Assembly (NCBI GenBank): GCA_016703665.1
Contig: JADJBS010000020.1
Coordinates: 434,001-498,000 of the forward strand
Length of the DNA: 64,000 bases
Direction: 5' to 3'
Origin: Candidatus Defluviibacillus avedoerensis
GTDB taxonomy: Bacteria; Pseudomonadota; Gammaproteobacteria; Burkholderiales; Burkholderiaceae_C
Shown here: positions 54,809-63,279 of the stretch, one piece after another
Position numbering within the stretch: the first letter of the stretch is position 1
How the letters are laid out: each line of letters begins with the position of its first letter
Program-made: the position numbers and the translations under genes
The notes under the pieces: model-generated
What the model was told of the DNA's origin: nothing
Databases searched by the model: none
Seen by the model: the letters and a program-made list of their open reading frames with translations, nothing else

Positions 54809-57800
54809 ATGGAAACCTCCCGCAACTGGCTTAGTCGATTTACTCGGACGACCATCGCTGTGGCAGTGCTCGGTGCCACGGTGCCAGCCATGGCAGCCAA
54901 TGAGTTGGCCATCAAGACTTTATTGGATCAAGCCCAATACTGGCAATCGAAGGGCCGAGGAGATTTGTCGGCAGAGGCATGGAAGAAACTGTTACTCCTT
55001 GACCCCAATAATGTTGATGCACTCGCTTTGCTGGCGCAATTTGAGTTGGACAATAACCGCCCTGAGCAAGCCAAGCTCTACACCGACCGGTTAAAGACAG
55101 TGAAAGGTGGGGATGCAGCCGCGCGGCGTGTCGAAAGTGCAGTTGCGGCACGATCGGTTGACAATCGCCAGTTGGACGAAGCCCGTGCGCTTGCAAGAGG
55201 CGGGAAATCAGATGAGGCTGCCCGTGCATATCGTCAGGCCCTCGGTGGTAAAACGCCATCTGGCCCGTTGGCACTTGAGTATTACCAAACCATGGGCGGT
55301 AGCGAGGCTGGATGGGAGGAGGCACGTCAGGGTCTCGCGCGACTCAGTGCAGAAGACCCGAACAACAAGCAAATTTCGCTGGCCTACGGGCAACACCTGA
55401 CCTACCGTGGCGCAACACGACGCGAAGGCATCCGAATTTTGAGCCAACTTTCGCGACTGCCGGAATTTACCAAAGTCGCAACTGAGGCTTGGCGCAAAGG
55501 ACTTATTTGGCTGGAGGCATCCAAGAGCGATGTTCCTTTGTTCCAGTCTTTTCTGACCGCCGTACCGGGTGACGGCGCAATCAAAAGTCGTCTGGATACC
55601 TTGACCCGCGTGGATCCACCTGCAAAGCCTGACCCTAAGGTCATCGCTTTGCGAAATGGTTTTGCTGCATTGAATGCGGGTGATTTGGAGCAGGCTTCTG
55701 AACGTTTTGAGCGCTTGCTCGCAGAGAATGCCAATAATACAGATGCGCTTGGTGGACTAGGTGTCATCCGTTTGAAGCAGGAAAAATTTGCAGAAGCCGA
55801 GAGGTATTTATCCCAGGCAACTAAAGGACAACAAAACCTTGCAAAGTGGGGCACCGCACTCGCCAGCGCTCGGTTCTGGCTTGCCATGGATGCCGGGAAT
55901 GCACATCGCGAAGCTGGCCAGCGTGACTTGGCCATTGCCCAGTTCACCCGTGCCCAGCGCTTAGACAGTACGCAATCTCTACCCGTTTTGGCACTGGCAG
56001 ATTTGGCAGCAGAAGACGGCAAGCTGGCGGAGGCAGATCGCGCTTACCGTCAAGTGTTGGCCAAAGAACCCGATTCCCTTGACGCATTGCGTGGCTTGGT
56101 AAATGTGATGGCCCAGCAAGGTCAAATTGAAGAAGCAACTCGACTTGCAGATCGTCTTACACCTGAAATGCGAGAGAAGCTGGGAGGATATGGTCAGCTC
56201 AAAGGTGAACAATTACGCCGTGCAGCCACCAATGCTACCCAGCGCGGCGATCACGCGTCAGCCGTTCAGCTCCTTGAGGACGCACTGCTTTGGGATCCAT
56301 CCAGCCCATGGCTTCGTCTTGAATTGGGTCGCCTATATCAAGCTGCCGGCTCGTTGAGTGACGCGCGTGCGGTGGTGGATGGACTCTTGGTGTCCAACCC
56401 AAATTTGCCCAGCGCCCTTTACGCCAGTGCACTGATGAGTGCTGATGCGCAAGATTGGCTGGCTGGCCTTGATCAATTGGAGCGAATTCCGCCTAACAGC
56501 CGCAATAAAGAGATGATGGCATTGCAGCGTCGTCTATGGGTGCGAGCACAAGCTGACCGTGCCTCTGTACTCGCACGCTCCGGACAAATCCCTGCTGCTA
56601 AACAGCTTTTGCGCCAAATTGAACCTTCCGCAGAGCGCGATGGAGAGCTTTTGTTGGCAGTGGCACAAGCGATGTCAGACGCGGGTGAAGATACAAGAGC
56701 ACTGGCCATGATGCGAACGATGATTTCGCAAAACCGCCAGCCAGATCTTGGGATGATGGTTCAGTATTCTGCGATTCTTCTGAAAACGCGTCAGGATGCA
56801 GAATTGGCTGCTCAAATGCGCCATCTCTATACCCAGCCGTTGAATGAACAGCAACGTAACGACCTGGACAAAATACGTGTTGCGTATAGCTTGCGCCAAT
56901 TCGACTCCTTGCGTGAGGCTGGAAACATTGCGACAGCCTACGAGGCCATCATGCCCTTGGTTGCTGAACGCCCAGACGATATTACTCTTCAACTGGCGTT
57001 GGCCCGCCTTTATGCCAGCGCCAAAGAATATAAAGATGCGTTGGCATGGTACGACTACGCACTGCAACGTGAACCTGACAACCTAGATGCGTTAGTGGCA
57101 GCCGCTGGAGCGGCATTGGCAGTCCCAAATCTCGACTATGCAGAGTCGGCCATCAATAACGCAGCGCAGATTGCCCCGGAGAATCCGGCCGTGTTGACCA
57201 CTCTTGGCAAGCTTTACCGCGCTCAAGGCAAGACTCAGTTGGCCACTCAGACGTTTCAGCGTGCGCTGAGTGCAGAACAATCCGCCTCCCGCCAGTTGGT
57301 CAATGGCCCCTTGGGTATGCGTCTGATCAATTACACCCTGCCCACCGCCGATGGCCTTGGCGTCTCAGGTATTCCCAGCGCTCAAGGTTCGCCTGTGATT
57401 CCCAAAATTGCACCACCGCTGGCACCGAGGAGCATGAATGTTCCTGGTCGTAGTCCAGCTATGCGTCCAATCAGCAAATTGGACTCCTCTGCTGATACGC
57501 AATACACACAGGTCGCCCGGCTTGACCTGCCTTCGCCTTCGCCTTCGCCTGCGCCAAGCGTGCTGAATAAACCATCTGCACCATCAGCAAGCAGTGCGAT
57601 GTCTACCGCAGAACAGATTGTTCCCGTTCAATATACCTATCCATCTGCAAATCAGGGTACGCGTGAGCCCATGGTGCCTCAACCTACTCAAATCATGCCC
57701 GTCCAAAGCCTGCAACAGTTGCCGTCGGCACGAATGACGGGCCAATTGCAACCGCTGCAGCTGATTCAACCAAATCAGGCACAGACCCTCGAAATCGTTT

Positions 57801-59125
57801 CTCCTGGTGCGTTACCGCTGCCTCCCTCACGCTCAAGCTATGTAGACCCGACTACGGGCAACATTGTCAGCAACATTTCTCGCAATGACCCATTGGTTGC
57901 CTCAAAGGATACCCTCGCGATCCGTGACGAAATAGAGGAATTGCGTGCACTGCGTTCGCCGTCTGTGGCGGGTGGTGGAATGTGGCGCAGTCGAAGTGGA
58001 GATAGTGGAACAAGCTCGCTGTCTGATTTCAGTGTCCCCATAGAGGGAAAGATGCCTGTTGGTGACGGCGGCCACATGGTACTCAGGGTCACCCCCGTTT
58101 TGCTCGACGCAGGTCAAATTAGCAAGAGCGACCTGAATACTGCTCAGCGTTTTGGCACCAATGCGTTCGCGTCTTCCAATACATTTACCAACAGCAACAG
58201 CAACCAGCAGGCGGCAGGGGTAGCTTTTGGTCTTGGCTATGAATCTTTGCGCCTGAAAGCAGACATCGCCAGTACGCCTATCGGCTTCAAGGTATCCACG
58301 GCGGTTGGTGGAGTCTCTTACGCTGATCGACTCGGCGATATGTCGATCAAATTAGATCTGTCAAGGCGTTCGGTGACAGACAGTTTGCTGTCCTATGCCG
58401 GTACTGTCGATGACCGCACTGGCACCATCTGGGGCGGTGTCACTGCGACTGGTGGACGCGCTGAGCTTGGTCTGGAGGACGGCAGATTTGGCGTGTTTGG
58501 CTACGGCAGTTACCATTATGTAGGAGGCAAAGGCGTCGTTGACAACAATCGGTACGAAGGCGGGGCTGGCGCTTACTACAAAGTCGCCCAAGATGCGAAC
58601 ATGGAATTAACTGCCGGCGTCAGCGTGACAGCGCTCGGCTACGACAAAAACTTACGCTACTTCACGCTGGGTCATGGTGGTTATTTCAGTCCTCAGCGCT
58701 ACTTTGCGCTGAATTTCCCCGTCGAGTGGAGTGGCCGTACAGGTCAACTCTCTTACAAGCTTGAAGGATCTCTAGGTATCCAGAATTTCCGTGAAAATAC
58801 TGCCGCGTATTTCCCCGGAAGCACTTCCTTGCAAACGGCATGGGAAACAGCAGCTGCTACCGCCAACTCTGCCGCCGGCGGCCCGGCGGGCGTCACCTGG
58901 AAAACAAGCTACCCTGGCCAAACAAAGACCGGTATGGGTTTCAGGTTGTCAAGCGCAGTGGAATACCGCCTTGCGCCAAAATGGGTGATTGGTGGTCGGC
59001 TCGCGCTGGACAATGCATCTGACTATTTTCAGTCTTCAGGTCTGCTGTACGTGCGCTATAGCTTTGAGCCAAACACCAGACCCGTCAACTTTCCGCCCAA
59101 TACCTTGCGGGTGAATCAGCTATGA
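54809..59125 (+). CDS. bcsC: Cellulose export protein BcsC (TPR + outer-membrane beta-barrel)
   Basis: A 1438-residue exporter. A signal peptide (AIAVAVLG-like, ending AMAA near residue 31) precedes about 18 TPR units in a periplasmic alpha-solenoid to ~residue 850, for example ALLAQFELDNNRPEQAKLYT. A ~200-residue Pro/Ser/Gln-rich linker (PSPSPSPAPSVL) joins the C-terminal barrel domain (~1080-1438). The barrel has the BcsC C-terminal family pattern, with GYGSYHYVGGKGVVDNNRYE and a final LRVNQL. It lets cellulose cross the outer membrane. The linker is longer than in textbook BcsC. It overlaps the next gene by ATGA. Confidence 0.93.
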   Translation: METSRNWLSRFTRTTIAVAVLGATVPAMAANELAIKTLLDQAQYWQSKGRGDLSAEAWKKLLLLDPNNVDALALLAQFELDNNRPEQAKLYTDRLKTVKGGDAAARRVESAVAARSVDNRQLDEARALARGGKSDEAARAYRQALGGKTPSGPLALEYYQTMGGSEAGWEEARQGLARLSAEDPNNKQISLAYGQHLTYRGATRREGIRILSQLSRLPEFTKVATEAWRKGLIWLEASKSDVPLFQSFLTAVPGDGAIKSRLDTLTRVDPPAKPDPKVIALRNGFAALNAGDLEQASERFERLLAENANNTDALGGLGVIRLKQEKFAEAERYLSQATKGQQNLAKWGTALASARFWLAMDAGNAHREAGQRDLAIAQFTRAQRLDSTQSLPVLALADLAAEDGKLAEADRAYRQVLAKEPDSLDALRGLVNVMAQQGQIEEATRLADRLTPEMREKLGGYGQLKGEQLRRAATNATQRGDHASAVQLLEDALLWDPSSPWLRLELGRLYQAAGSLSDARAVVDGLLVSNPNLPSALYASALMSADAQDWLAGLDQLERIPPNSRNKEMMALQRRLWVRAQADRASVLARSGQIPAAKQLLRQIEPSAERDGELLLAVAQAMSDAGEDTRALAMMRTMISQNRQPDLGMMVQYSAILLKTRQDAELAAQMRHLYTQPLNEQQRNDLDKIRVAYSLRQFDSLREAGNIATAYEAIMPLVAERPDDITLQLALARLYASAKEYKDALAWYDYALQREPDNLDALVAAAGAALAVPNLDYAESAINNAAQIAPENPAVLTTLGKLYRAQGKTQLATQTFQRALSAEQSASRQLVNGPLGMRLINYTLPTADGLGVSGIPSAQGSPVIPKIAPPLAPRSMNVPGRSPAMRPISKLDSSADTQYTQVARLDLPSPSPSPAPSVLNKPSAPSASSAMSTAEQIVPVQYTYPSANQGTREPMVPQPTQIMPVQSLQQLPSARMTGQLQPLQLIQPNQAQTLEIVSPGALPLPPSRSSYVDPTTGNIVSNISRNDPLVASKDTLAIRDEIEELRALRSPSVAGGGMWRSRSGDSGTSSLSDFSVPIEGKMPVGDGGHMVLRVTPVLLDAGQISKSDLNTAQRFGTNAFASSNTFTNSNSNQQAAGVAFGLGYESLRLKADIASTPIGFKVSTAVGGVSYADRLGDMSIKLDLSRRSVTDSLLSYAGTVDDRTGTIWGGVTATGGRAELGLEDGRFGVFGYGSYHYVGGKGVVDNNRYEGGAGAYYKVAQDANMELTAGVSVTALGYDKNLRYFTLGHGGYFSPQRYFALNFPVEWSGRTGQLSYKLEGSLGIQNFRENTAAYFPGSTSLQTAWETAAATANSAAGGPAGVTWKTSYPGQTKTGMGFRLSSAVEYRLAPKWVIGGRLALDNASDYFQSSGLLYVRYSFEPNTRPVNFPPNTLRVNQL

Positions 59126-59958
59126 AGACCAAGCACCAATTCTCCAGGGCAGTTTTTCAAGGCCTTTTGGGTTGCACGGTCGTCATTGCCAGCCAGGCCC
59201 AGACCGCGTACAACCCAACCGACCGTGATGCTCTGGCACGTTCGGCTTATGCGCGGGGCGACATTCCCCGAGCAGCAGCGGCGTTGAATGAATCAGTTCG
59301 AGTGAACCCGTTTGACCCTGTCGCACTCAACAACCTTGCAGTCAACTATGCCGCGCAAGGCGACTACCAAAACGCCCTCTCCTTGCTCGAGCGCGCGTTG
59401 CGCATCGCACCCAACCGATCAGACATCATGAACAATCATGCCAATCTTCGTGCATGGATGTCACAAGAAAGTCAATTCGCAGTTGGAAGCCGCCCAACGA
59501 ATACGCCTTTGAATTTTCCGCGTGCAGAAGACTCCCCTCAGGGATTCCCGCCTCTTTGGTCTCCACCACAGCAAATGCAAAATCCCCCTGTGGTGAGGTC
59601 TGGTCAGCAAAATTTGTTACCTCCCATTGGAAACCAAAGCGGCTATTCGACTTACCCAGCCCAGCAAGGCACGCAGGTGTACCCACAACAGATTCCAGGC
59701 TACAACACAGGGCTGCAAAACCAGCAAAGCAGCTACCCCAGTGCTTCTGCCTATCAAGGGGGTAATGTACAAATGCCGAGTTATCAGCAGACTGCCCCAA
59801 CTCCACAAGCCATTTTGTATTCTCAACCACAGCAAACAGTCCCAGCAGCGCGTAAACAGACTACGCCGCAGCAGTCCGTCGCACCACAGTCAGCTCAGAT
59901 AAACGTCGTTCGCAAGAAGAAACGTCCAGTTGCAGTGGATTGCAAAGTAGAGCCCTGA
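59122..59958 (+). CDS. TPR protein with Gln/Pro/Tyr-rich tail, last gene of the bcs operon
   Basis: A 278-residue protein beginning with a signal peptide (GLLGCTVVIASQAQT, cleavage expected near residue 27). Two TPR units follow: LARSAYARGDIPRAAAALNE and LAVNYAAQGDYQNALSLLER. The C-terminal half is low-complexity, rich in Gln, Pro, Tyr and Ser (PQQIPGYNTGLQNQQSSYPS), ending basic (VRKKKRPVAVD). Its ATG overlaps the bcsC stop, so translation is coupled to cellulose export. I know no named bcs gene with this architecture. A periplasmic scaffold or polysaccharide-binding role is guesswork. Confidence 0.72.
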   Translation: MKTKHQFSRAVFQGLLGCTVVIASQAQTAYNPTDRDALARSAYARGDIPRAAAALNESVRVNPFDPVALNNLAVNYAAQGDYQNALSLLERALRIAPNRSDIMNNHANLRAWMSQESQFAVGSRPTNTPLNFPRAEDSPQGFPPLWSPPQQMQNPPVVRSGQQNLLPPIGNQSGYSTYPAQQGTQVYPQQIPGYNTGLQNQQSSYPSASAYQGGNVQMPSYQQTAPTPQAILYSQPQQTVPAARKQTTPQQSVAPQSAQINVVRKKKRPVAVDCKVEP

Positions 59959-59971
59959 GCGGCTGGCAATG

Positions 59972-60001
59972 GCAAGCGCGCCCGTTTGCCACGGCGCTTG
60001 C
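59972..60001. terminator. 8-bp inverted repeat after the bcs operon
   Basis: GCAAGCGC (59972-59979) pairs with GCGCTTGC (59994-60001) around a 14-nt loop, and TTTTT follows at ~60011. It may terminate bcs transcription, although dapA starts 40 bp later. Confidence 0.45.
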
Positions 60002-60040
60002 TAGAATCCATTTTTCTTGCTTAATGCAGCACTCACCCTC

Positions 60041-60931
60041 ATGACACCTATTGTTGGCAGCATTGTGGCGCTCGTCACACCCATGTTTGAAGACGGCTCA
60101 GTGGACTACCCCAGTCTGCGCAAACTCGTTGATTGGCATATCAATGAAGGCACAGACTGCCTGGGTGTTGTAGGTACGACGGGAGAGTCTCCGACTGTCA
60201 ATGTCAGTGAACATTGCGAAATCATTCGCGTCACCGTTGAGCAAGCCCACAAACACCAGCGCCATGTTCCGGTGATGGCCGGTTGTGGCGCTAACTCCAC
60301 ATCGGAAGCCATTGAACTCGCCCGGTTTGCGAAAAAAGTAGGTGCAGACTGTCAGTTGCAAGTTGTGCCGTACTATAACAAGCCTACCCAGGAAGGCCAG
60401 TACCGGCATTTCAAGGCAATCGCTGAAGCAGTGGACCTCCCAACTGTTCTGTACAACGTCCCTGGTCGCTCCGTGGCAGACATGGCCCACGACACCGTTA
60501 TGCGTTTGACGCAAGTTCCAGGTATTGTCGGCATCAAAGAAGCTACCGGCAACATAGAACGTGCGCAGTGGTTAATCAAGGAAGTTCCTGACCACTTCGC
60601 GGTCTACTCAGGCGATGACCCAACGGCCGTTGCGCTAATGCTTTGTGGCGGAAAGGGTAATGTCAGTGTCACCGCAAACGTAGCTCCTCGGTTAATGCAT
60701 GAATTGTGTATGGCTGCCATTTCAGGCGATACCAAGGCAGCCATGGCTATACAGATGAAACTACTACCGTTGCACCGTCAACTGTTTGTTGAACCGAATC
60801 CCATCCCTGTGAAGTGGGCGATGGCTCGGATGGGACTGTGCGGCCCCACATTAAGGCTACCGTTGACCGAGCTAAGTACGGCCTGCCAGCCTACCGTCGA
60901 ATCAGCTCTGAAGTCTGTCAAACTAGTCTGA
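60041..60931 (+). CDS. dapA: 4-hydroxy-tetrahydrodipicolinate synthase
   Basis: A 296-residue aldolase condensing pyruvate with aspartate semialdehyde in lysine/diaminopimelate synthesis. The family signature is GTTGESPTVNVSEH near residue 44, Tyr in VLYNVPGRS near residue 135 and the Schiff-base Lys in GIVGIKEATGNIE near residue 163. ATG 60041 (MTPIVGSIVALVTP) is chosen over an upstream TTG because it matches the usual N terminus. It is followed by bamC, the classical dapA-bamC order. Confidence 0.95.
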   Translation: MTPIVGSIVALVTPMFEDGSVDYPSLRKLVDWHINEGTDCLGVVGTTGESPTVNVSEHCEIIRVTVEQAHKHQRHVPVMAGCGANSTSEAIELARFAKKVGADCQLQVVPYYNKPTQEGQYRHFKAIAEAVDLPTVLYNVPGRSVADMAHDTVMRLTQVPGIVGIKEATGNIERAQWLIKEVPDHFAVYSGDDPTAVALMLCGGKGNVSVTANVAPRLMHELCMAAISGDTKAAMAIQMKLLPLHRQLFVEPNPIPVKWAMARMGLCGPTLRLPLTELSTACQPTVESALKSVKLV

Positions 60932-60956
60932 CACCGTCAGTGATAAGGAAAATTGT

Positions 60957-62084
60957 GTGATTCATTTAGTTCGACAAGTTACTTCGGGCGTAGCCCTTTT
61001 TCGCTTGAGCATTCTTGGTCTTGCGGTAGCACTGACTGCTTGCACTTCGCTTGAGGGTGACAAAGTCAACTACCGCAGTGCCACCAAAGCACCCACACTT
61101 GAGGTACCACCGGATTTGACTCAACTCTCCGCCAACTCCCGTTACGTGGTTCCAGGCAGTGCAGTCACAGCGTCTGGATATAAAGACACCCAGGCGAACC
61201 AGGCAGTAGTCGCCGTTGCAGCGCAAGCCATGGGAGATGCACACATTGAACGGATTGGCAATCGGCAATGGCTGGTTGTCAACCGTAAACCAGAAGTGCT
61301 TTGGGAAGCTGTACGGGATTTTTGGACACAATCCGGATTCGCGCTGACCACTGATCAAATGACACTGGGCCTGATGGAAACTGATTGGGCTGAAAATCGC
61401 GCCAAATTGCCACAAGTTTTAATCCGTAGCACCCTTGGGAAAGTGTTTGATGCACTCTATTCAACCGGTGAACAAGACCGATTCCGGACCCGGTTTGAGC
61501 GCAACGCCAGCGGAGGTACTGACATTTTCATCAGTCATCGCGGCATGATTGAGGTCTACACATCGCAGCAAAAAGAAAAGACTGTTTGGCAACCCCGCCC
61601 CGCTGATGCAGATCTTGAGGCAGAGTTTCTAAAACGATTGATGATGCGGTTGTCTGGCACCGCCGAAAGTTCCAAAACAGCAACGCTTGGCACGACCGAT
61701 GTGATTGTTGCCGCAACGGCCCGTGCAACCCTATTAAACAACCACCCTGTTGTTCAACTCGATGACGGTTTTGACCGTGCCTGGCGACGTGTGGGTTTGA
61801 GCCTGGACCGTACTGGTTTTACGGTGGAAGACCGGGATCGTGCGAAGGGGATTTACTTTGTTCGGTATGTAGAGTCTGATCCGAAGAAGAAAGAAGAGCC
61901 GGGCTTCCTGGCGAAATTGCTGGGTAGCGCAAAACCACCTGCACCACCGATGAAGCTACGCGTAGTCTTGAGCAATTCAGCCAATGGACCAACTCTCGTG
62001 TCTGTCTTGAACGCTAGCGGTGCTCAAGAAACCTCGCCTGTATCTCAACGCATTGTTGACTTGTTAGCAGAAGATTTGAGGTAA
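60957..62084 (+). CDS. bamC: Outer membrane assembly lipoprotein BamC
   Basis: A 375-residue lipoprotein starting at GTG 60957. The signal peptide ends at the lipobox ALTAC (Cys near residue 29). The LEVPPDLTQLSANSRYVVPG segment matches the unstructured BamC stretch that binds BamD. Two helix-grip domains follow (NRQWLVVNRKPEVLWEAVRD and DRAWRRVGLSLDRTGFTVED). It is part of the beta-barrel assembly (BAM) machine on the inner face of the outer membrane. dapA upstream is the typical neighbour. Confidence 0.9.
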   Translation: MIHLVRQVTSGVALFRLSILGLAVALTACTSLEGDKVNYRSATKAPTLEVPPDLTQLSANSRYVVPGSAVTASGYKDTQANQAVVAVAAQAMGDAHIERIGNRQWLVVNRKPEVLWEAVRDFWTQSGFALTTDQMTLGLMETDWAENRAKLPQVLIRSTLGKVFDALYSTGEQDRFRTRFERNASGGTDIFISHRGMIEVYTSQQKEKTVWQPRPADADLEAEFLKRLMMRLSGTAESSKTATLGTTDVIVAATARATLLNNHPVVQLDDGFDRAWRRVGLSLDRTGFTVEDRDRAKGIYFVRYVESDPKKKEEPGFLAKLLGSAKPPAPPMKLRVVLSNSANGPTLVSVLNASGAQETSPVSQRIVDLLAEDLR

Positions 62085-62110
62085 CCACACACAGCTGTGT
62101 GTTTGACCAA

Positions 62111-62144
62111 AAAAAACCCGCTAAAAAATTTTAGCGGGTTTTTT
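62111..62144. terminator. Bidirectional intrinsic terminator
   Basis: AACCCGCTAAAA and TTTTAGCGGGTT form a strong stem with A/T tracts on both sides, between convergent bamC and the Ala-rich lipoprotein gene. It should terminate both transcripts. Confidence 0.9.
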
Positions 62145-62178
62145 ACTACTGCTGCACTGCATGCAGCAGAACAAGAAA

Positions 62179-62487
62179 TTACTTCTTGGCAGCAGCAGCA
62201 TCAGCTGCAGCTTTGGCTGCATCCACAGCGGAACCAGCAGCTGCCTTGGCAGCGTCAGCTGCAGCACCGGCAGCTGCAGAGGCGGCGGCACCAGCAGCAG
62301 CGCCAGCGTCCTTGGCTGCATCAACAGCAGAAGCTGCAGCAGCGGCCACAGGGGCAGATGCGTCAGCAGCAGGTGCTGGTGCAGCAACGGGAGCTGGTGC
62401 GGGTGCAGGAGCGGGCTCTTCTTTCTTACCGCAAGCGGCCAAAGCAGCAGCAGCAATCAAAGCGGCCAAGACGATCGACTTATTCAT
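62179..62487 (-). CDS. Ala-rich lipoprotein (102 aa)
   Basis: MNKSIVLAALIAAAALAACG is a lipoprotein signal with lipobox LAAC (Cys19). The mature chain is KKEEPAPAPAPAPVAAPAP then Ala-rich with regularly spaced Asp/Lys (AAKAAAGSAVDAAKAAADA), like a helical stalk. The GC/GCAGC-rich repeats keep both strands open, so the long antisense poly-Ala frame is a shadow. The ATG has a GGATAC-like leader. It may resemble Lpp-like or low-complexity surface anchors; function unknown. Confidence 0.7.
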   Translation of the reverse strand: MNKSIVLAALIAAAALAACGKKEEPAPAPAPAPVAAPAPAADASAPVAAAAASAVDAAKDAGAAAGAAASAAAGAAADAAKAAAGSAVDAAKAAADAAAAKK

Positions 62488-62729
62488 TTCAAGTATCCTT
62501 TTTGTTACAGGAGTATGGCGAGACAAAGAGAAGAAACAATTTCCGGAAATTGTCAACATAACGATTGAAACGAACATCTCACCCACATTCAGCTGAACTG
62601 CAACGTTTCAGGTCATCTTGACCGAGCGAAAGGACTCGAGCTCTTTCGACTCAACCTAAGATTATATGCTGGTTTTCCCTTAAAAACCGAATGCATCTGA
62701 CTCTTTACTTACAGGGCAAGTGCAATAAA

Positions 62730-63263
62730 TCACAAACCCAACACCGAAGCAGCAAGACCAGGGCTGCTTTGCTTCAGGCAATTGTTGAGTGACTCACGCA
62801 ATTCTGCCCTTCGCAGGGCAGACTGGGTGCAATGTCCTGCGCAGGTTTCGATCACCTTGCGGTGCACCACCCAGTCTGGCGTCCAGACCACGCTGGGGAC
62901 CGTCGATGTGCCTCCTGCTGCATTTCTATTCCCAAACTTTCGACAAGTCACGATGTGATCCCATCGACGGCGCCAATCAATCAGTCGTGCATGGTGGGAC
63001 TGCACAAACTCATAACTGCTCGCCAGCAAGGTGATGCTACGCCCGCTCCTCAACCAGTCGTTCAAACACTTCACTACCGCATGCTCACCCAGCGGCCAGT
63101 CCGCAAAATCAGGATCACTCAGGACAATCACAGACCATTGCTGCAAAACTGCCAATGCCAAGACATCGCGCACATGCTGCTGGAAAACAGCGAGCCCTGA
63201 AAAGGCCCCAGCTTTCACCGCTGTTGGTTCACCTGCTGCACCAGACACTCTGCTCAATGTCAT
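62730..63263 (-). CDS. Hypothetical protein downstream of the ribosomal hydroxylase
   Basis: A 177-residue cytoplasmic protein with no recognised motif. It has LQQWSVIVLSDPDFADWPLG and SITLLASSYEFVQSHHARLI, giving two strand-helix units, then an acidic/basic WRRRWDHIVTCRKFG stretch and five Cys/His near the end. It starts 16 bp after the hydroxylase stop, so is likely cotranscribed. The context suggests a conserved accessory, but I cannot name it. Confidence 0.6.
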   Translation of the reverse strand: MTLSRVSGAAGEPTAVKAGAFSGLAVFQQHVRDVLALAVLQQWSVIVLSDPDFADWPLGEHAVVKCLNDWLRSGRSITLLASSYEFVQSHHARLIDWRRRWDHIVTCRKFGNRNAAGGTSTVPSVVWTPDWVVHRKVIETCAGHCTQSALRRAELRESLNNCLKQSSPGLAASVLGL

Positions 63264-63279
63264 GAAGCTCGCCTGTCAT

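Noticed and set aside
62186..62596. Plus-strand Ala/Ser-only frame
   Set aside because: It is the mirror of the Ala-rich lipoprotein repeats and has no signal, domain or ribosome site.
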